Part shown: positions 36,944 to 46,476 of the stretch, piece after piece
Layout of the letters: the number at the start of each line of letters is the position of its first letter
Numbering within the stretch: position 1 is the stretch's first letter
Source of the DNA: an uncultured Pelagibacteraceae bacterium
GTDB taxonomy: Bacteria > Pseudomonadota > Alphaproteobacteria > Pelagibacterales > Pelagibacteraceae
Direction of reading: 5' to 3'
DNA length: 64,000 bases
Assembly: GCA_902589345.1 (NCBI GenBank)
Contig: CACISU010000001.1
Span: 186,001 to 250,000, forward strand
Position numbers and translations under genes: made by a program
The notes under the pieces: generated by a model
Database searches by the model: none
The model's input: the letters and a program-made list of their open reading frames with translations, nothing else
What the model was told of the DNA's origin: nothing

Positions 36944-37308
36944 TACAAGTACAGACAGAACTTAATGTAGCTGATAACACTGGGGCTAAAAAAATTGAAT
37001 GTATTAAAGTTTTAGGAGGATCTAAGAGAAGATATGCTAGCATTGGAGATACAATTGTAGTAGCGGTTAAAGAAGCTATACCAAAAGGAAAAGTTAAAAA
37101 AGGGTCTGTACATAAAGCAGTAGTTGTAAGAGTGAAAAAAGGTATTCATAGGAATGATGGTTCAAAAGTGAAATTTGATAATAATGCAGCAGTCTTAACC
37201 GATGATAAAGGCGAACCTATAGGTACAAGAATATTTGGACCAGTTACAAGAGAACTAAGAAACAGAGGTCAGATGAAGATAATTTCATTGGCACCAGAGG
37301 TATTATAA
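36940..37308 (+). CDS. rplN: 50S ribosomal protein L14
   Basis: This 122-residue subunit-interface protein shows [19 protein letters not shown] and [13 protein letters not shown]. It starts in an ATGA overlap with rpsQ. Confidence 0.99.
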   Translation: MIQVQTELNVADNTGAKKIECIKVLGGSKRRYASIGDTIVVAVKEAIPKGKVKKGSVHKAVVVRVKKGIHRNDGSKVKFDNNAAVLTDDKGEPIGTRIFGPVTRELRNRGQMKIISLAPEVL

Positions 37309-37310
37309 AA

Positions 37311-37556
37311 ATGATTAAAAAAGGATCAAAAGTTAAAATTTTAGCAGGAAAAGATAAAAAAAAAGAAGGAGAGATAATAGAAATAGATAGATCTCAGAAT
37401 AGAGCCAAAGTTAAAGGTATGAATATTATTAAAAAGCATATTAAAACAACTAAAGAAAAAAAAGGTGGAATTTTTTCTAAAGAAAATTTCATTCATTTGT
37501 CCAATTTAATCATTGTAGAGGAAAAAAAACAAAAAAAAGTAGGAGTTAAAAAATAG
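37311..37556 (+). CDS. rplX: 50S ribosomal protein L24
   Basis: This is a short L24 (81 residues; about 100 is usual) with the KOW motif ([21 protein letters not shown]). The C-terminal part is trimmed, in line with genome reduction. It lies 2 nt after rplN. Confidence 0.95.
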   Translation: MIKKGSKVKILAGKDKKKEGEIIEIDRSQNRAKVKGMNIIKKHIKTTKEKKGGIFSKENFIHLSNLIIVEEKKQKKVGVKK

Positions 37557-37559
37557 AAA

Positions 37560-38117
37560 ATGGTTCCTAGATTAAAAGAATTAATTGTTAAGGATATTCA
37601 ACCAAGTTTAAAAGAAAAATTTGGATATAAAAACATATTAATGGTTCCTAAGATTGAAAAAATAGTTTTAAATATGGGATTGGGTATAGATGGTAACGAC
37701 TCAAAAATTATTAAATCATGTGAAAATGATTTAGCAAATATTACAGGACAAAAACCAGTTATAACAAAATTTAGGAAATCGATTTCTAATTTCAAAACAA
37801 GAAAAAATACCAATGCAGGTATTAAAGTAACACTAAGAAAAAATAAAATGTATGAGTTTATCGATAGACTTGTAAACGTAGCATTACCAAGAATTAAAGA
37901 CTTTAGAGGTCTATCATTGAATGGATTTGATAAATTTGGAAATTATACATTTGGCATAAAAGAGCACATTATTTTCCCTGAAGTTAATTTTGATAAAGTA
38001 GATAAAATAAGAGGTTTAGATATAAGCATTGTTATTAAATCTTTAAAACGGGATGATAGTATTGAGTTATTAAGAAAATTGAATTTTCCATTCATCAACA
38101 AAGGGAGCAATCAATAA
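37560..38117 (+). CDS. rplE: 50S ribosomal protein L5
   Basis: This 185-residue protein binds 5S rRNA and contacts P-site tRNA. Motifs [31 protein letters not shown] and [16 protein letters not shown] are intact. It overlaps rpsN by 1 nt. Confidence 0.98.
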   Translation: MVPRLKELIVKDIQPSLKEKFGYKNILMVPKIEKIVLNMGLGIDGNDSKIIKSCENDLANITGQKPVITKFRKSISNFKTRKNTNAGIKVTLRKNKMYEFIDRLVNVALPRIKDFRGLSLNGFDKFGNYTFGIKEHIIFPEVNFDKVDKIRGLDISIVIKSLKRDDSIELLRKLNFPFINKGSNQ

Positions 38118-38422
38118 TGGCAAAGTTAAGTTCTATAAATAAAAATAATAAGAGGATAAAACTATCCAAAAGATTATTTGCTAAAAGAAAAAAATTAAAA
38201 TCAATTATCATGGATAAAAAACTATCTTTGGAAGAAAGATTTAAAGCACAGCAAAAACTCTCACAGCTACCAAGAAATTCAGCAAAAAATAGAATAAGAA
38301 ATAGATGTCAAATTACTGGTAGACCTCATGGAGTTTATAGAAAGTTAAAAATATCTAGAATAGCTTTAAGAAAGTTAGGACTAGAAGGAAAAATACCAGG
38401 AATGGTTAAATCAAGTTGGTAG
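38117..38422 (+). CDS. rpsN: 30S ribosomal protein S14 (zinc-free type)
   Basis: The 101-residue long-form S14 lacks the zinc cysteine pairs of the short form. The conserved core is [20 protein letters not shown] followed by HGVYRKL. Confidence 0.98.
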   Translation: MAKLSSINKNNKRIKLSKRLFAKRKKLKSIIMDKKLSLEERFKAQQKLSQLPRNSAKNRIRNRCQITGRPHGVYRKLKISRIALRKLGLEGKIPGMVKSSW

Positions 38423-38432
38423 AAAGGAATAT

Positions 38433-38828
38433 ATGAGTTTAAGTGATCCGATTGGAGATATGTTAGCAAGAATTAAAAATGCTCAAATGAGAAATAGTAA
38501 AAAAGTTTTGATGCCTTCATCAAAATTTAAAACTAAAATTGCAGATGTATTAAAAAATGAAGGTTACATAATTGACTACAAAGTTTTAAGTGAAGATAGT
38601 AAAAGTAATCTTGAAATTTTATTGAAATATAGTTCAGGAAATCCAGTGATAAGTGCAATCCAAAGAGTTTCTAAACCAGGAAGAAGAATATTTTCAAGTT
38701 TTGAAAGTCTTCCAAAAATTAATAATGGATTAGGAATAGCAATAATTTCGACCCCTAAAGGTGTCATGACTGATATTGATGCAAGAAAACAAAAATTAGG
38801 CGGCGAAATAATCTGTAAGGTATTTTAA
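38433..38828 (+). CDS. rpsH: 30S ribosomal protein S8
   Basis: This 131-residue 16S-binding protein shows [16 protein letters not shown] and the C-terminal [25 protein letters not shown] at 38422-38430 could serve as ribosome-binding site. In E. coli S8 represses the spc operon. Confidence 0.98.
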   Translation: MSLSDPIGDMLARIKNAQMRNSKKVLMPSSKFKTKIADVLKNEGYIIDYKVLSEDSKSNLEILLKYSSGNPVISAIQRVSKPGRRIFSSFESLPKINNGLGIAIISTPKGVMTDIDARKQKLGGEIICKVF

Positions 38829-39367
38829 TGTCAAAAATTGGAAAAATAAATATATCAATACCTGAAAAAGTAAAAGTAGTCCTAAATGGAAATTTACTAA
38901 ACATTGAAGGTCCTTTGGGAAAAAAAACTATTAATATGGATTTAGATATATTCGATCTTAAAATTAACGAGGGGAAAGAATTATCCATTAAACCAAAAGT
39001 CATTAACAAAGATACCAAAAGACTTTGGGGTATGAATAGAAGTATTCTGAACAATGCAATTATTGGAGCAAACATAGGGTATAATAAAATTTTAGAATTA
39101 TCTGGTGTAGGATTCAGAGCAGCAATAAAAGGAAAAATATTAAATTTACAACTCGGCTTTAGTCATGATATCAACTTTGATATACCTGACACAGTTAAAA
39201 TTATTGTTGAAAAACAAACAATTATTAAAATATCAGGCCCAGATAAACAAGAAGTTGGGATGATATGTTCAAAAATTAAATCTTTTAAACCACCTGAACC
39301 ATATAAAGGAAAAGGTATTAAGGAACAAGGGCAATATATCTTGAGAAAAGAAGGAAAGAAAAAATAA
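38828..39367 (+). CDS. rplF: 50S ribosomal protein L6
   Basis: This 179-residue protein near the sarcin-ricin loop has a duplicated fold; the second half carries [20 protein letters not shown] and [12 protein letters not shown]. It overlaps both neighbours by 1 nt. Confidence 0.98.
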   Translation: MSKIGKINISIPEKVKVVLNGNLLNIEGPLGKKTINMDLDIFDLKINEGKELSIKPKVINKDTKRLWGMNRSILNNAIIGANIGYNKILELSGVGFRAAIKGKILNLQLGFSHDINFDIPDTVKIIVEKQTIIKISGPDKQEVGMICSKIKSFKPPEPYKGKGIKEQGQYILRKEGKKK

Positions 39368-39723
39368 TGAAGATATCAACAAATCAAAGAAAAAGATTCA
39401 GAATTAGAAATAAGCTTAAAAAAGTATCAAATAGTAACAGATATAGGTTAAGTGTTTCAAGGTCTTCAAAAAATATAAGTGCACAAATTATCGATGATGC
39501 AAAAAATATTACAATAATTTCATCATCTTCAACAGAAAAAGTAATTAAAAATTTAAATAAAAAAAATAAATCTGAATTATCAACAACAGTGGCTGAGCAT
39601 TTAGCTAAAAAAGCTGCAGAAAAAAATATCAAAAAAATATACTTTGATAGAGGTATTTATAAATATCATGGAAGAATAAAAATATTTGCAGAAACACTAA
39701 GAAAAAATGGTATGGAATTTTAA
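39367..39723 (+). CDS. rplR: 50S ribosomal protein L18
   Basis: This 118-residue 5S rRNA-binding protein shows [18 protein letters not shown] and the C-terminal [20 protein letters not shown]. Confidence 0.97.
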   Translation: MKISTNQRKRFRIRNKLKKVSNSNRYRLSVSRSSKNISAQIIDDAKNITIISSSSTEKVIKNLNKKNKSELSTTVAEHLAKKAAEKNIKKIYFDRGIYKYHGRIKIFAETLRKNGMEF

Positions 39724-39726
39724 TTT

Positions 39727-40230
39727 ATGGAAAAAAATGATAATTTTTTAGAAAAATTGGTACATATAAATAGAATTACTAAAGTAGTAAAAGGTGGAAG
39801 AAGATTTGGTTTTTCTGCACTAGTGGTAGTAGGTAATCAAAACGGAAAAATAGGTATAGCTCATGCTAAAGCTAAACAAGTTCCTGATGCTATTAAAAAA
39901 GCTAATGAGCTAGCAAGAAGAAAGCTAATACAAATACCCTTGAGAGAAGGTAGAACTATTCACCACGATATATACGGTAAAGATGGTGCTGGAAAAATAA
40001 AACTTCGTTCTGCTCCTAAAGGAACAGGTATAATTGCAGGAGGACCAGTAAGAGCTGTGTGTGAAGTATTGGGTATTAAAGATATAGTTGCTAAATCAAT
40101 TGGTACAGCTAATCCTCACAATGTTATTAGAGCTTGTATGAAAGCTCTATTAAAACAAAATTCTCCTAAAAACATATCTTTAATAAGAAATAAGAAAATA
40201 TCTGAAATAATAGAAAAGAGAGGCCAATGA
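39727..40230 (+). CDS. rpsE: 30S ribosomal protein S5
   Basis: This 167-residue fidelity protein shows NRITKVVKGGRRFGFSALVVVG and GTGIIAGGPVRAVCEVLGI. Its last 4 nt overlap the rplO start, leaving no room for the rpmD (L30) gene usual at this point. Confidence 0.98.
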   Translation: MEKNDNFLEKLVHINRITKVVKGGRRFGFSALVVVGNQNGKIGIAHAKAKQVPDAIKKANELARRKLIQIPLREGRTIHHDIYGKDGAGKIKLRSAPKGTGIIAGGPVRAVCEVLGIKDIVAKSIGTANPHNVIRACMKALLKQNSPKNISLIRNKKISEIIEKRGQ

Positions 40231-40679
40231 CTAGATTAAATTCAACAACAAAAGTTAAATCAAAAAAAATAAGAGTTGGAAGAGGTATTGGATCGGGAAA
40301 AGGAAAAACTTCTGGACGAGGTGTTAAGGGACAAAAATCTCGATCAGGAGTGGCTATAAAAAGTTTCGAAGGGGGACAAATGCCACTTTATAGAAGACTT
40401 CCCAAAAGAGGCTTCAATCCTTTAAAAAAAGAGAAAATAGCAATTATTAATCTTGGCAAGATTCAAGATCTTATCGATAATCAAAAACTAAGTTCAACAG
40501 ATAAAATTAATATTGAGACATTTAAAAAACTAAACATAATAAATAAAAAGTTTAACAAGATTAAAGTTTTAGCTTCTGGTGAAATCAAAAAAAAAATTGA
40601 TTTAAATGCACATTTTGTATCAAAAAAAGCTGAGGAAAAATTAAAGAAAATTGGCGGCACGGTAGATTTAGTTAAATAA
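40227..40679 (+). CDS. rplO: 50S ribosomal protein L15
   Basis: This 150-residue protein has the long basic Gly-rich N-terminal arm (RVGRGIGSGKGKTSGRGVKGQ, shortened here) that threads through 23S rRNA, and GGQMPLYRRLPKRGFNP. It overlaps rpsE by 4 nt where L30 is missing. Confidence 0.97.
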   Translation: MTRLNSTTKVKSKKIRVGRGIGSGKGKTSGRGVKGQKSRSGVAIKSFEGGQMPLYRRLPKRGFNPLKKEKIAIINLGKIQDLIDNQKLSSTDKINIETFKKLNIINKKFNKIKVLASGEIKKKIDLNAHFVSKKAEEKLKKIGGTVDLVK

Positions 40680-40690
40680 ATATTAATTAT

Positions 40691-41971
40691 ATGAGCGAGT
40701 CATCACAAAACAATGATTTAAGAAATCGTATTCTTTTTACAATTTTAATATTATCTGTATATAGATTTGGTACTTTTGTTCCTTTACCAGGAATAGATCC
40801 GGATCAATTATCAACATTAATGGAGTCAAATCAAAAAGGTTTACTTGGAATGTTTAATGTTTTTGCTGGAGGAGCAGTATCTAGAATGGCAATATTTGCT
40901 TTAGGAATAATGCCATATATATCATCATCTATTATTGTACAGCTCTTAACGGGTGTAACAGATTATTTTAAAAATTTAAAAAATCAGGGAGAAATTGGAA
41001 GACAAAAAATAACTCAAATTACTAGGTATGGAACTGTTTTATTAGCTACATTACAAGGTTACGGTTTAGCAGTTGGTTTAGAGTCCTCTGCAAATTTAGT
41101 CATAAATCCTGGAATTTTTTTTAAAGTTTCAACAGTCACATCTATTGTGGCAGGTACAATTTTTCTAATGTGGTTGGGTGAGCAAATTACTCAAAGAGGT
41201 ATTGGAAATGGAATTTCTTTAATAATTTTTTCTGGAATCGTAGCTGAAATTCCAAGAGCACTTGTAACTACGTTTGAATTAGGTAGAACAGGTGCAATTT
41301 CTGGGGTAATGATAACTGCAATTTTCATACTTTTAATTTTAACAATTATGTTTATCGTTTTTATGGAGAGAGCTTTAAGAAAAATATTAATTAATTATCC
41401 CAAGAGACAAATGGGGAATAAAATGTATGGTGGTGATTCATCATATCTTCCATTAAAAATAAATATGGCTGGAGTTATTCCTGCAATTTTTGCATCAGCT
41501 TTATTACTATTACCTGTAACTTTTTCAAACTTTAATGTTTCACAAAATGAAACATTTATTAATTTCTCATCATATTTTTCACAAGGTCAACCTCTATATA
41601 TGTTACTATATGCTTCTGGTATTATATTTTTTACTTTTTTTTATACATCAATTACTTTTAATCCAAATGAAACTGCAGAAAATTTAAGAAAATATGGCGG
41701 ATTCATACCTGGTATAAGACCTGGTGAAAGTACAGCATTATATATAGATGATATATTAACAAAGTTAACAACTATTGGTGCATTGTATCTTGCATTTGTT
41801 TGCTTAATGCCAGAATTTTTAATTGCAAATTATCCTATACCGTTTTACTTAGGAGGTACATCTATATTAATTGTTGTAGTTGTTGCAATTGATACAGTAA
41901 CACAAATTCAAACACGATTAATGAGTTCACAGTATGAACAGCTTGTTAAAAAAACTAAGTTTGGTAAATAG
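40691..41971 (+). CDS. secY: Preprotein translocase subunit SecY
   Basis: This 426-residue, ten-helix channel protein of the Sec system has an N-terminal plug region (RFGTFVPLPGIDP), the MPYISSSIIVQLL helix, and cytoplasmic loops such as GIRPGESTALYIDDILTKLT. It works with the SecE encoded at 17868. Confidence 0.98.
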   Translation: MSESSQNNDLRNRILFTILILSVYRFGTFVPLPGIDPDQLSTLMESNQKGLLGMFNVFAGGAVSRMAIFALGIMPYISSSIIVQLLTGVTDYFKNLKNQGEIGRQKITQITRYGTVLLATLQGYGLAVGLESSANLVINPGIFFKVSTVTSIVAGTIFLMWLGEQITQRGIGNGISLIIFSGIVAEIPRALVTTFELGRTGAISGVMITAIFILLILTIMFIVFMERALRKILINYPKRQMGNKMYGGDSSYLPLKINMAGVIPAIFASALLLLPVTFSNFNVSQNETFINFSSYFSQGQPLYMLLYASGIIFFTFFYTSITFNPNETAENLRKYGGFIPGIRPGESTALYIDDILTKLTTIGALYLAFVCLMPEFLIANYPIPFYLGGTSILIVVVVAIDTVTQIQTRLMSSQYEQLVKKTKFGK

Positions 41972-41974
41972 TTA

Positions 41975-42538
41975 GTGAATATTATAATATTTGGACCTCC
42001 AGGTGCTGGTAAAGGAACTCAGGCAAAATTCTTAGTAAAAAAATTAAATAGTTTTCAAGTATCAACCGGCGATATGTTGAGAGATGAAATCAATAAAGAT
42101 ACTGAAATAGGTAAAAAAATTATAAATAATATGAATGATGGCAAGTTTGTCGATGATGAAATAGTAAATAAACTACTTGAAAAAATAATATTTGATTCAA
42201 ATAAAAAGAATAAACTTATATTCGATGGTTATCCACGAACTATAAATCAAGCAAAAAATCTGGAAATTTTATTGAACAAATCAAATCAAAAAATAGATTA
42301 TATTTTTTTTCTAAATGTAAACAAAGACTCAATAGTTAAAAGAATTGAAAAGAGAAAAATTGTAGAAAAAAGAATTGATGACGACGCTAATACTATCTTA
42401 AAAAGATATGATACTTACATGGAAATTACGAAACCTGTTCTGGATTATTATTCAAAAAACAAAAATTTTCATGAAGTTGATGGATCTATGGAAATAAGCG
42501 ATATTTCTTTAAAAATAGAGGAAATTGTTAGTGAATGA
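41975..42538 (+). CDS. adk: Adenylate kinase (short-lid form)
   Basis: This enzyme interconverts ATP, ADP and AMP. The product has 187 residues from a GTG start, with P-loop FGPPGAGKGTQA, AMP site DGYPRT and RIDD near residue 135. The lid domain is reduced to a short loop, so it is about 27 residues shorter than E. coli Adk. The secY-adk-rpsM order is usual in alphaproteobacteria. Confidence 0.95.
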   Translation: MNIIIFGPPGAGKGTQAKFLVKKLNSFQVSTGDMLRDEINKDTEIGKKIINNMNDGKFVDDEIVNKLLEKIIFDSNKKNKLIFDGYPRTINQAKNLEILLNKSNQKIDYIFFLNVNKDSIVKRIEKRKIVEKRIDDDANTILKRYDTYMEITKPVLDYYSKNKNFHEVDGSMEISDISLKIEEIVSE

Positions 42539-42542
42539 GACA

Positions 42543-42570
42543 TTGACATTGAATCAACTTCTTATATAAA
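42543..42570 (+). promoter_or_regulatory. Consensus-like promoter before rpsM
   Basis: A perfect TTGACA (42543-42548), a 16-nt spacer and TATAAA (42565-42570) stand 24 nt before the rpsM ATG, giving a leader of only about 17 nt. It would give rpsM-rpsK-rpoA-rplQ its own promoter. Confidence 0.7.
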
Positions 42571-42593
42571 AGGCTAAATTTTATCCAATAATT

Positions 42594-42977
42594 ATGGCTC
42601 GTATAGCAGGTGTTAATATTCCACAGAACAAACTAGTTGAAGTAGGTCTTACTTATATATTTGGTATTGGAGACAGGTTTTCACGACAAATATGTAAAGA
42701 TTTAGAAATTCCTAAAGCAAAAAGAGTTAATCAACTTTCCGATGAACAGATTTTACAAATAAGAGAATACATAGATAAAAATTTCACTGTTGAAGGTGAT
42801 TTGAGACGAGAAAAATCTTTAAGCATAAAAAGACTTATAGATTTAGCAACTTATAGAGGCTCAAGACATAGAAAGAAGTTACCTGCAAGAGGACAAAGAA
42901 CTCGATGTAATGCAAGAACTAGAAAAGGAAAAGCTATAGCAATTGCTGGTAAAAAACTAACACCGTTGAAAAAATAA
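42594..42977 (+). CDS. rpsM: 30S ribosomal protein S13
   Basis: This 127-residue head protein contacts P-site tRNA through its basic tail. It shows [25 protein letters not shown] and the [21 protein letters not shown] region in full. Confidence 0.99.
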   Translation: MARIAGVNIPQNKLVEVGLTYIFGIGDRFSRQICKDLEIPKAKRVNQLSDEQILQIREYIDKNFTVEGDLRREKSLSIKRLIDLATYRGSRHRKKLPARGQRTRCNARTRKGKAIAIAGKKLTPLKK

Positions 42978-42980
42978 AAT

Positions 42981-43424
42981 ATGAGTAAAAATAAAACAGA
43001 ACCACAAACACAAGTTGATGAAAAAGTAAAAAGTACCAAAAAAAGTAGCTACTCAAAAAAGAAGAAATCAAAAAAAAAAATAGTTACAGGTATTGCATAT
43101 GTTCAATCAACTTTTAATAATACCATTGTATCTATTGCGGACGTTGAAGGAAATGTTATATCCTGGGCATCTGCTGGTCAAAAAGGTTTTAAAGGATCTA
43201 GAAAATCTACACCTTATGCAGCACAAGTCGCAGCTGACTCAGCTGCATCAAAAGCTTTAGAGTATGGAATGGAAACTTTATCAGTTGAAGTTAAAGGCCC
43301 TGGTTCGGGAAGAGAAACCGCTTTAAGGGCATTACAGGCAAGAGGATTTAAAATTCTTTCAATTAAAGATACAACACCAATGCCACATAATGGTGCAAGA
43401 CCACCAAAAAAAAGGAGAGTATAA
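42981..43424 (+). CDS. rpsK: 30S ribosomal protein S11
   Basis: At 147 residues it has about 18 extra Lys/Ser-rich residues at the N-terminus. The core is typical ([20 protein letters not shown], then [19 protein letters not shown]). It overlaps rpoA by 1 nt. Confidence 0.98.
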   Translation: MSKNKTEPQTQVDEKVKSTKKSSYSKKKKSKKKIVTGIAYVQSTFNNTIVSIADVEGNVISWASAGQKGFKGSRKSTPYAAQVAADSAASKALEYGMETLSVEVKGPGSGRETALRALQARGFKILSIKDTTPMPHNGARPPKKRRV

Positions 43425-44452
43425 TGGAAAATACTGATGTTAATATAAAAAACTGGAAATCTCTTATTAAACCTGGAAAGTTAGATGTTCAATTAAGTGA
43501 CGATAAAGCTTATGCTAAAATAACCGCTGAACCCTTAGAGAAAGGTTATGGCCTTACTTTGGGTAACTCTCTTAGAAGAATATTACTTTCTTCAATAAGA
43601 GGTACAGCAGTAACTGCAATTCAAATTGACGGAGTCCTACATGAGTTTACTTCTATAAAAGGAGTAAGAGAAGATGTGACTGACATTGTTCTAAACGTTA
43701 AATCCCTAGCGTTAAAATGTTCTAGCGAGGGGTCGAAAAAATTAATATTAGATGCAAAAGGACCTGGTGAAATAAAAGCATCAGATATAACACCAGTTGC
43801 AGATATAAGTATATTAAATCCTGAACTTGTAATTTGTCATTTAGATGAAAATACACATTTTCATATGGAAATGAATGTAGGAAATGGAAAAGGTTATGTG
43901 TCAGCTGATATGAATAAACCTGAAGAACCACCATTAGGATTAATACCAATTGACTCGCTGTTTAGTCCTGTAAAAAAAGTTTCATATTCGATAAGCACAG
44001 CAAGAGAAGGTAAGGCACTAGATTATGATAAGTTAACTATGGAAGTAGAAACTAATGGATCTATATCAGCGGAAGATGCAGTAGCGTATTCTGCTAGAAT
44101 TTTTCAAGACCAGCTTGGTATGTTTGTAAACTTTGATGAACCTCAGGAAACTATTGTTCGTGAAAAATCTACTGAGCCAGAATTCAATAGAAATCTTCTT
44201 AGAAAAGTTGATGAACTTGAACTTTCTGTGCGTTCAATGAACTGTTTAAAAAATGATAATATAATTTACATTGGTGATTTAGTTCAAAAATCTGAGGGTG
44301 AGATGTTAAGAACACCTAATTTTGGAAGAAAATCTCTTAATGAAATTAAAGAAGTATTAAATGGCATGTCTTTATACCTTGGAATGGAAATACCTAATTG
44401 GCCACCAGATAATATAGCCGAGTTATCAAAAAAACTTGAAGAATCTATATAA
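43424..44452 (+). CDS. rpoA: RNA polymerase alpha subunit
   Basis: The 342-residue alpha subunit has the assembly domain ([22 protein letters not shown], shortened) and a C-terminal domain at about 260-342 ([18 protein letters not shown]) that contacts UP elements and activators. It overlaps rpsK and rplQ by 1 nt each. Confidence 0.99.
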   Translation: MENTDVNIKNWKSLIKPGKLDVQLSDDKAYAKITAEPLEKGYGLTLGNSLRRILLSSIRGTAVTAIQIDGVLHEFTSIKGVREDVTDIVLNVKSLALKCSSEGSKKLILDAKGPGEIKASDITPVADISILNPELVICHLDENTHFHMEMNVGNGKGYVSADMNKPEEPPLGLIPIDSLFSPVKKVSYSISTAREGKALDYDKLTMEVETNGSISAEDAVAYSARIFQDQLGMFVNFDEPQETIVREKSTEPEFNRNLLRKVDELELSVRSMNCLKNDNIIYIGDLVQKSEGEMLRTPNFGRKSLNEIKEVLNGMSLYLGMEIPNWPPDNIAELSKKLEESI

Positions 44453-44886
44453 TGAGACATAAGTTTGGATATAAAAAATTAAACCGTACTTCAGAGCATA
44501 GAAAAGCGCTAATAAAGAATATGCTTAATTCTCTTATTAAATATGAGCAAATAACAACAACTTTACCAAAGGCTAAAGTTTTAAGACCTCAAGCTGATAA
44601 AATAATTACATTAGGAAAAACTGATTCATTACATAATACCAAAAGTCTAATTTCAAAATTGCAGGATATTAAATCTGCAAATAAAGTTAAAAAAACTTTA
44701 GCAAAAAGATATACAAATAGAAAAGGTGGCTACACAAGAATAATTAAAGCTGGTTTTAGATATGGTGATAATGCACCAATGGCAGTTATAGAATTTGTAG
44801 ATAGAGATATTGAAGCTAAAAAAGTTGATAGAAAAAAAAAAGAAACTCTTAAATCAAAAGAAAAAGATAAACAAGTAACAGCTTAA
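44452..44886 (+). CDS. rplQ: 50S ribosomal protein L17
   Basis: The 144-residue protein shows [23 protein letters not shown] and [23 protein letters not shown], with a charged C-terminal tail. It is the last ribosomal gene of the block. Confidence 0.98.
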   Translation: MRHKFGYKKLNRTSEHRKALIKNMLNSLIKYEQITTTLPKAKVLRPQADKIITLGKTDSLHNTKSLISKLQDIKSANKVKKTLAKRYTNRKGGYTRIIKAGFRYGDNAPMAVIEFVDRDIEAKKVDRKKKETLKSKEKDKQVTA

Positions 44887-44898
44887 TCAATAATTAAA

Positions 44899-45813
44899 AT
44901 GCTAAAGTCTTTTATAATAGACAATATGTCTATTGATATGCGTTTGGATAGATGGATAAGAGATAAAATTGGTAAAATTCCACAAGGTTTAATAGAAAAA
45001 GATTTACGCAAAGGAAATATAAAATTAAATAATAAGAAAGCAAAAGGTTCAACAAAATTAAGACTGAATGATAAAATTGATTTTTTTAAGTTTGATTATC
45101 AAATAAATCCTACAAAAGAAAAAAAAAAATTTATTCCTTCTAAAAAAATTTTATCTAAAAATGAAGGCAATATTATTGAAAACAATTTAGATTTTATAGC
45201 TATTAACAAAGATTCAGGAATATCTGTTCAAGGTGGCACTAAATCTAGAAGAAATCTTATTGATATTTATGGAAAAAGTGAAATTTTCAAAGACTCCAAA
45301 CCTTACACTGTTCATAGATTGGATAAAGATACATCTGGGATTTTAATTATTGCAAAAAATCGAAGTTCAGCACAACTTTTGACATCATTATTTAGACTAA
45401 GAAAAGTTCATAAAACATATTTAGCCATCTGTTATGGTGAAGTTATAAAAAATAATGGTCAATTAATAGACAACCTAGTTCGTTATGATAATAACAAAAA
45501 AATTGTAGAAAAAGCGATAACTCATTTTAAAGTTTTAGATAAAAATTTAAACTGTTCTCTTTTAGAACTTAAACCTATAACAGGCAGAAAACATCAGATA
45601 AGAAAACAACTTTTTAACATTGGTCATCCTATTGTGGGTGATCAAAAATATAATATTGAAATTTTTTCAAGATCTATGAATAAAAAACTTATGTTACATT
45701 CATATAAAATTAAGTTTATGATTAACAAAGTTAAATTTAATTACAAAGCTCCTATACCTGCTTATTTTGAAAAGTTTATAAATTCAAAAAAAATTAAATT
45801 TTTAAATACTTAA
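44899..45813 (+). CDS. rluC: RNA pseudouridine synthase, RluC/RluD family
   Basis: The 304-residue protein has an N-terminal S4 RNA-binding domain (MRLDRWIRDKIGKIPQGLIEK) and a RluA-type catalytic domain. The active-site Asp lies in VHRLDKDTSGILIIAKN, and GRKHQIRKQLFNIGHPIVGD is the family C-motif. RluC converts uridines of 23S rRNA, but RluC and RluD cannot be told apart safely here. Its last 20 nt overlap the convergent lipB gene. Confidence 0.85.
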   Translation: MLKSFIIDNMSIDMRLDRWIRDKIGKIPQGLIEKDLRKGNIKLNNKKAKGSTKLRLNDKIDFFKFDYQINPTKEKKKFIPSKKILSKNEGNIIENNLDFIAINKDSGISVQGGTKSRRNLIDIYGKSEIFKDSKPYTVHRLDKDTSGILIIAKNRSSAQLLTSLFRLRKVHKTYLAICYGEVIKNNGQLIDNLVRYDNNKKIVEKAITHFKVLDKNLNCSLLELKPITGRKHQIRKQLFNIGHPIVGDQKYNIEIFSRSMNKKLMLHSYKIKFMINKVKFNYKAPIPAYFEKFINSKKIKFLNT

Positions 45814-46417
45814 TCATTTTTTTCTTTAATACATTCGTGAGTTTTTTGTAATTTTGTCTTTTAAAATTTGATAATTTGCTTATTTTTGAATAATCTAAAC
45901 CACAAGGACTAATTTTTTCATATTGTTTTAAATCATTTGTTATATTGATTGAAAAACCATGGTAAGCAACCCATTTTCTAACCTTAATACCAATCGCTCC
46001 AATTTTAACTTTTCTATTTTTTATATTAATCCATATGCCTATTTTTTTCCTATCTGCATAAGCTTTTATTTTATACTCACTAAGAGTTTCAATTATTGAA
46101 AGTTCTAAGGAACTAATTAATTTTCTAATATCCTTTTTCCTTTTTTTAAGATCTATCACAAAATAGCATATTAATTGTCCTGGGCCATGCCATGTTATTT
46201 TTCCACCTCTATTAGTTTTAATTACGTGAATATTTTTATCTATAATTTCATTATGTTTGTGACTGACACCTGCTGTAAATACTGATGTATGTTCCAAAAA
46301 CCATATTAATTCATCTTCAGCGTCGTTATTAATGATTTTATCAACTCTATTTTCTAGTTTATTTATTGCATAAGCGTAATTAACCGGTGTTTTTGATTTT
46401 TTTATCTCTATAGTCAT
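45794..46417 (-). CDS. lipB: Lipoate-protein ligase B (octanoyltransferase)
   Basis: This enzyme transfers octanoyl from acyl carrier protein to lipoyl domains such as GcvH. The 207-residue product has GGKITWHGPGQLICYFVIDL and the catalytic Cys172 in SPCGLDYSKI. It is divergent from mgtE across 59 bp and overlaps the end of the pseudouridine synthase gene tail-to-tail. Confidence 0.92.
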   Translation of the reverse strand: MTIEIKKSKTPVNYAYAINKLENRVDKIINNDAEDELIWFLEHTSVFTAGVSHKHNEIIDKNIHVIKTNRGGKITWHGPGQLICYFVIDLKKRKKDIRKLISSLELSIIETLSEYKIKAYADRKKIGIWINIKNRKVKIGAIGIKVRKWVAYHGFSINITNDLKQYEKISPCGLDYSKISKLSNFKRQNYKKLTNVLKKKMIKYLKI

Positions 46418-46476
46418 TAAAGAATTGTAATATAAAAATTTTGTATTAATAGTGCCTAATAAAATAAAGGTTTTTT

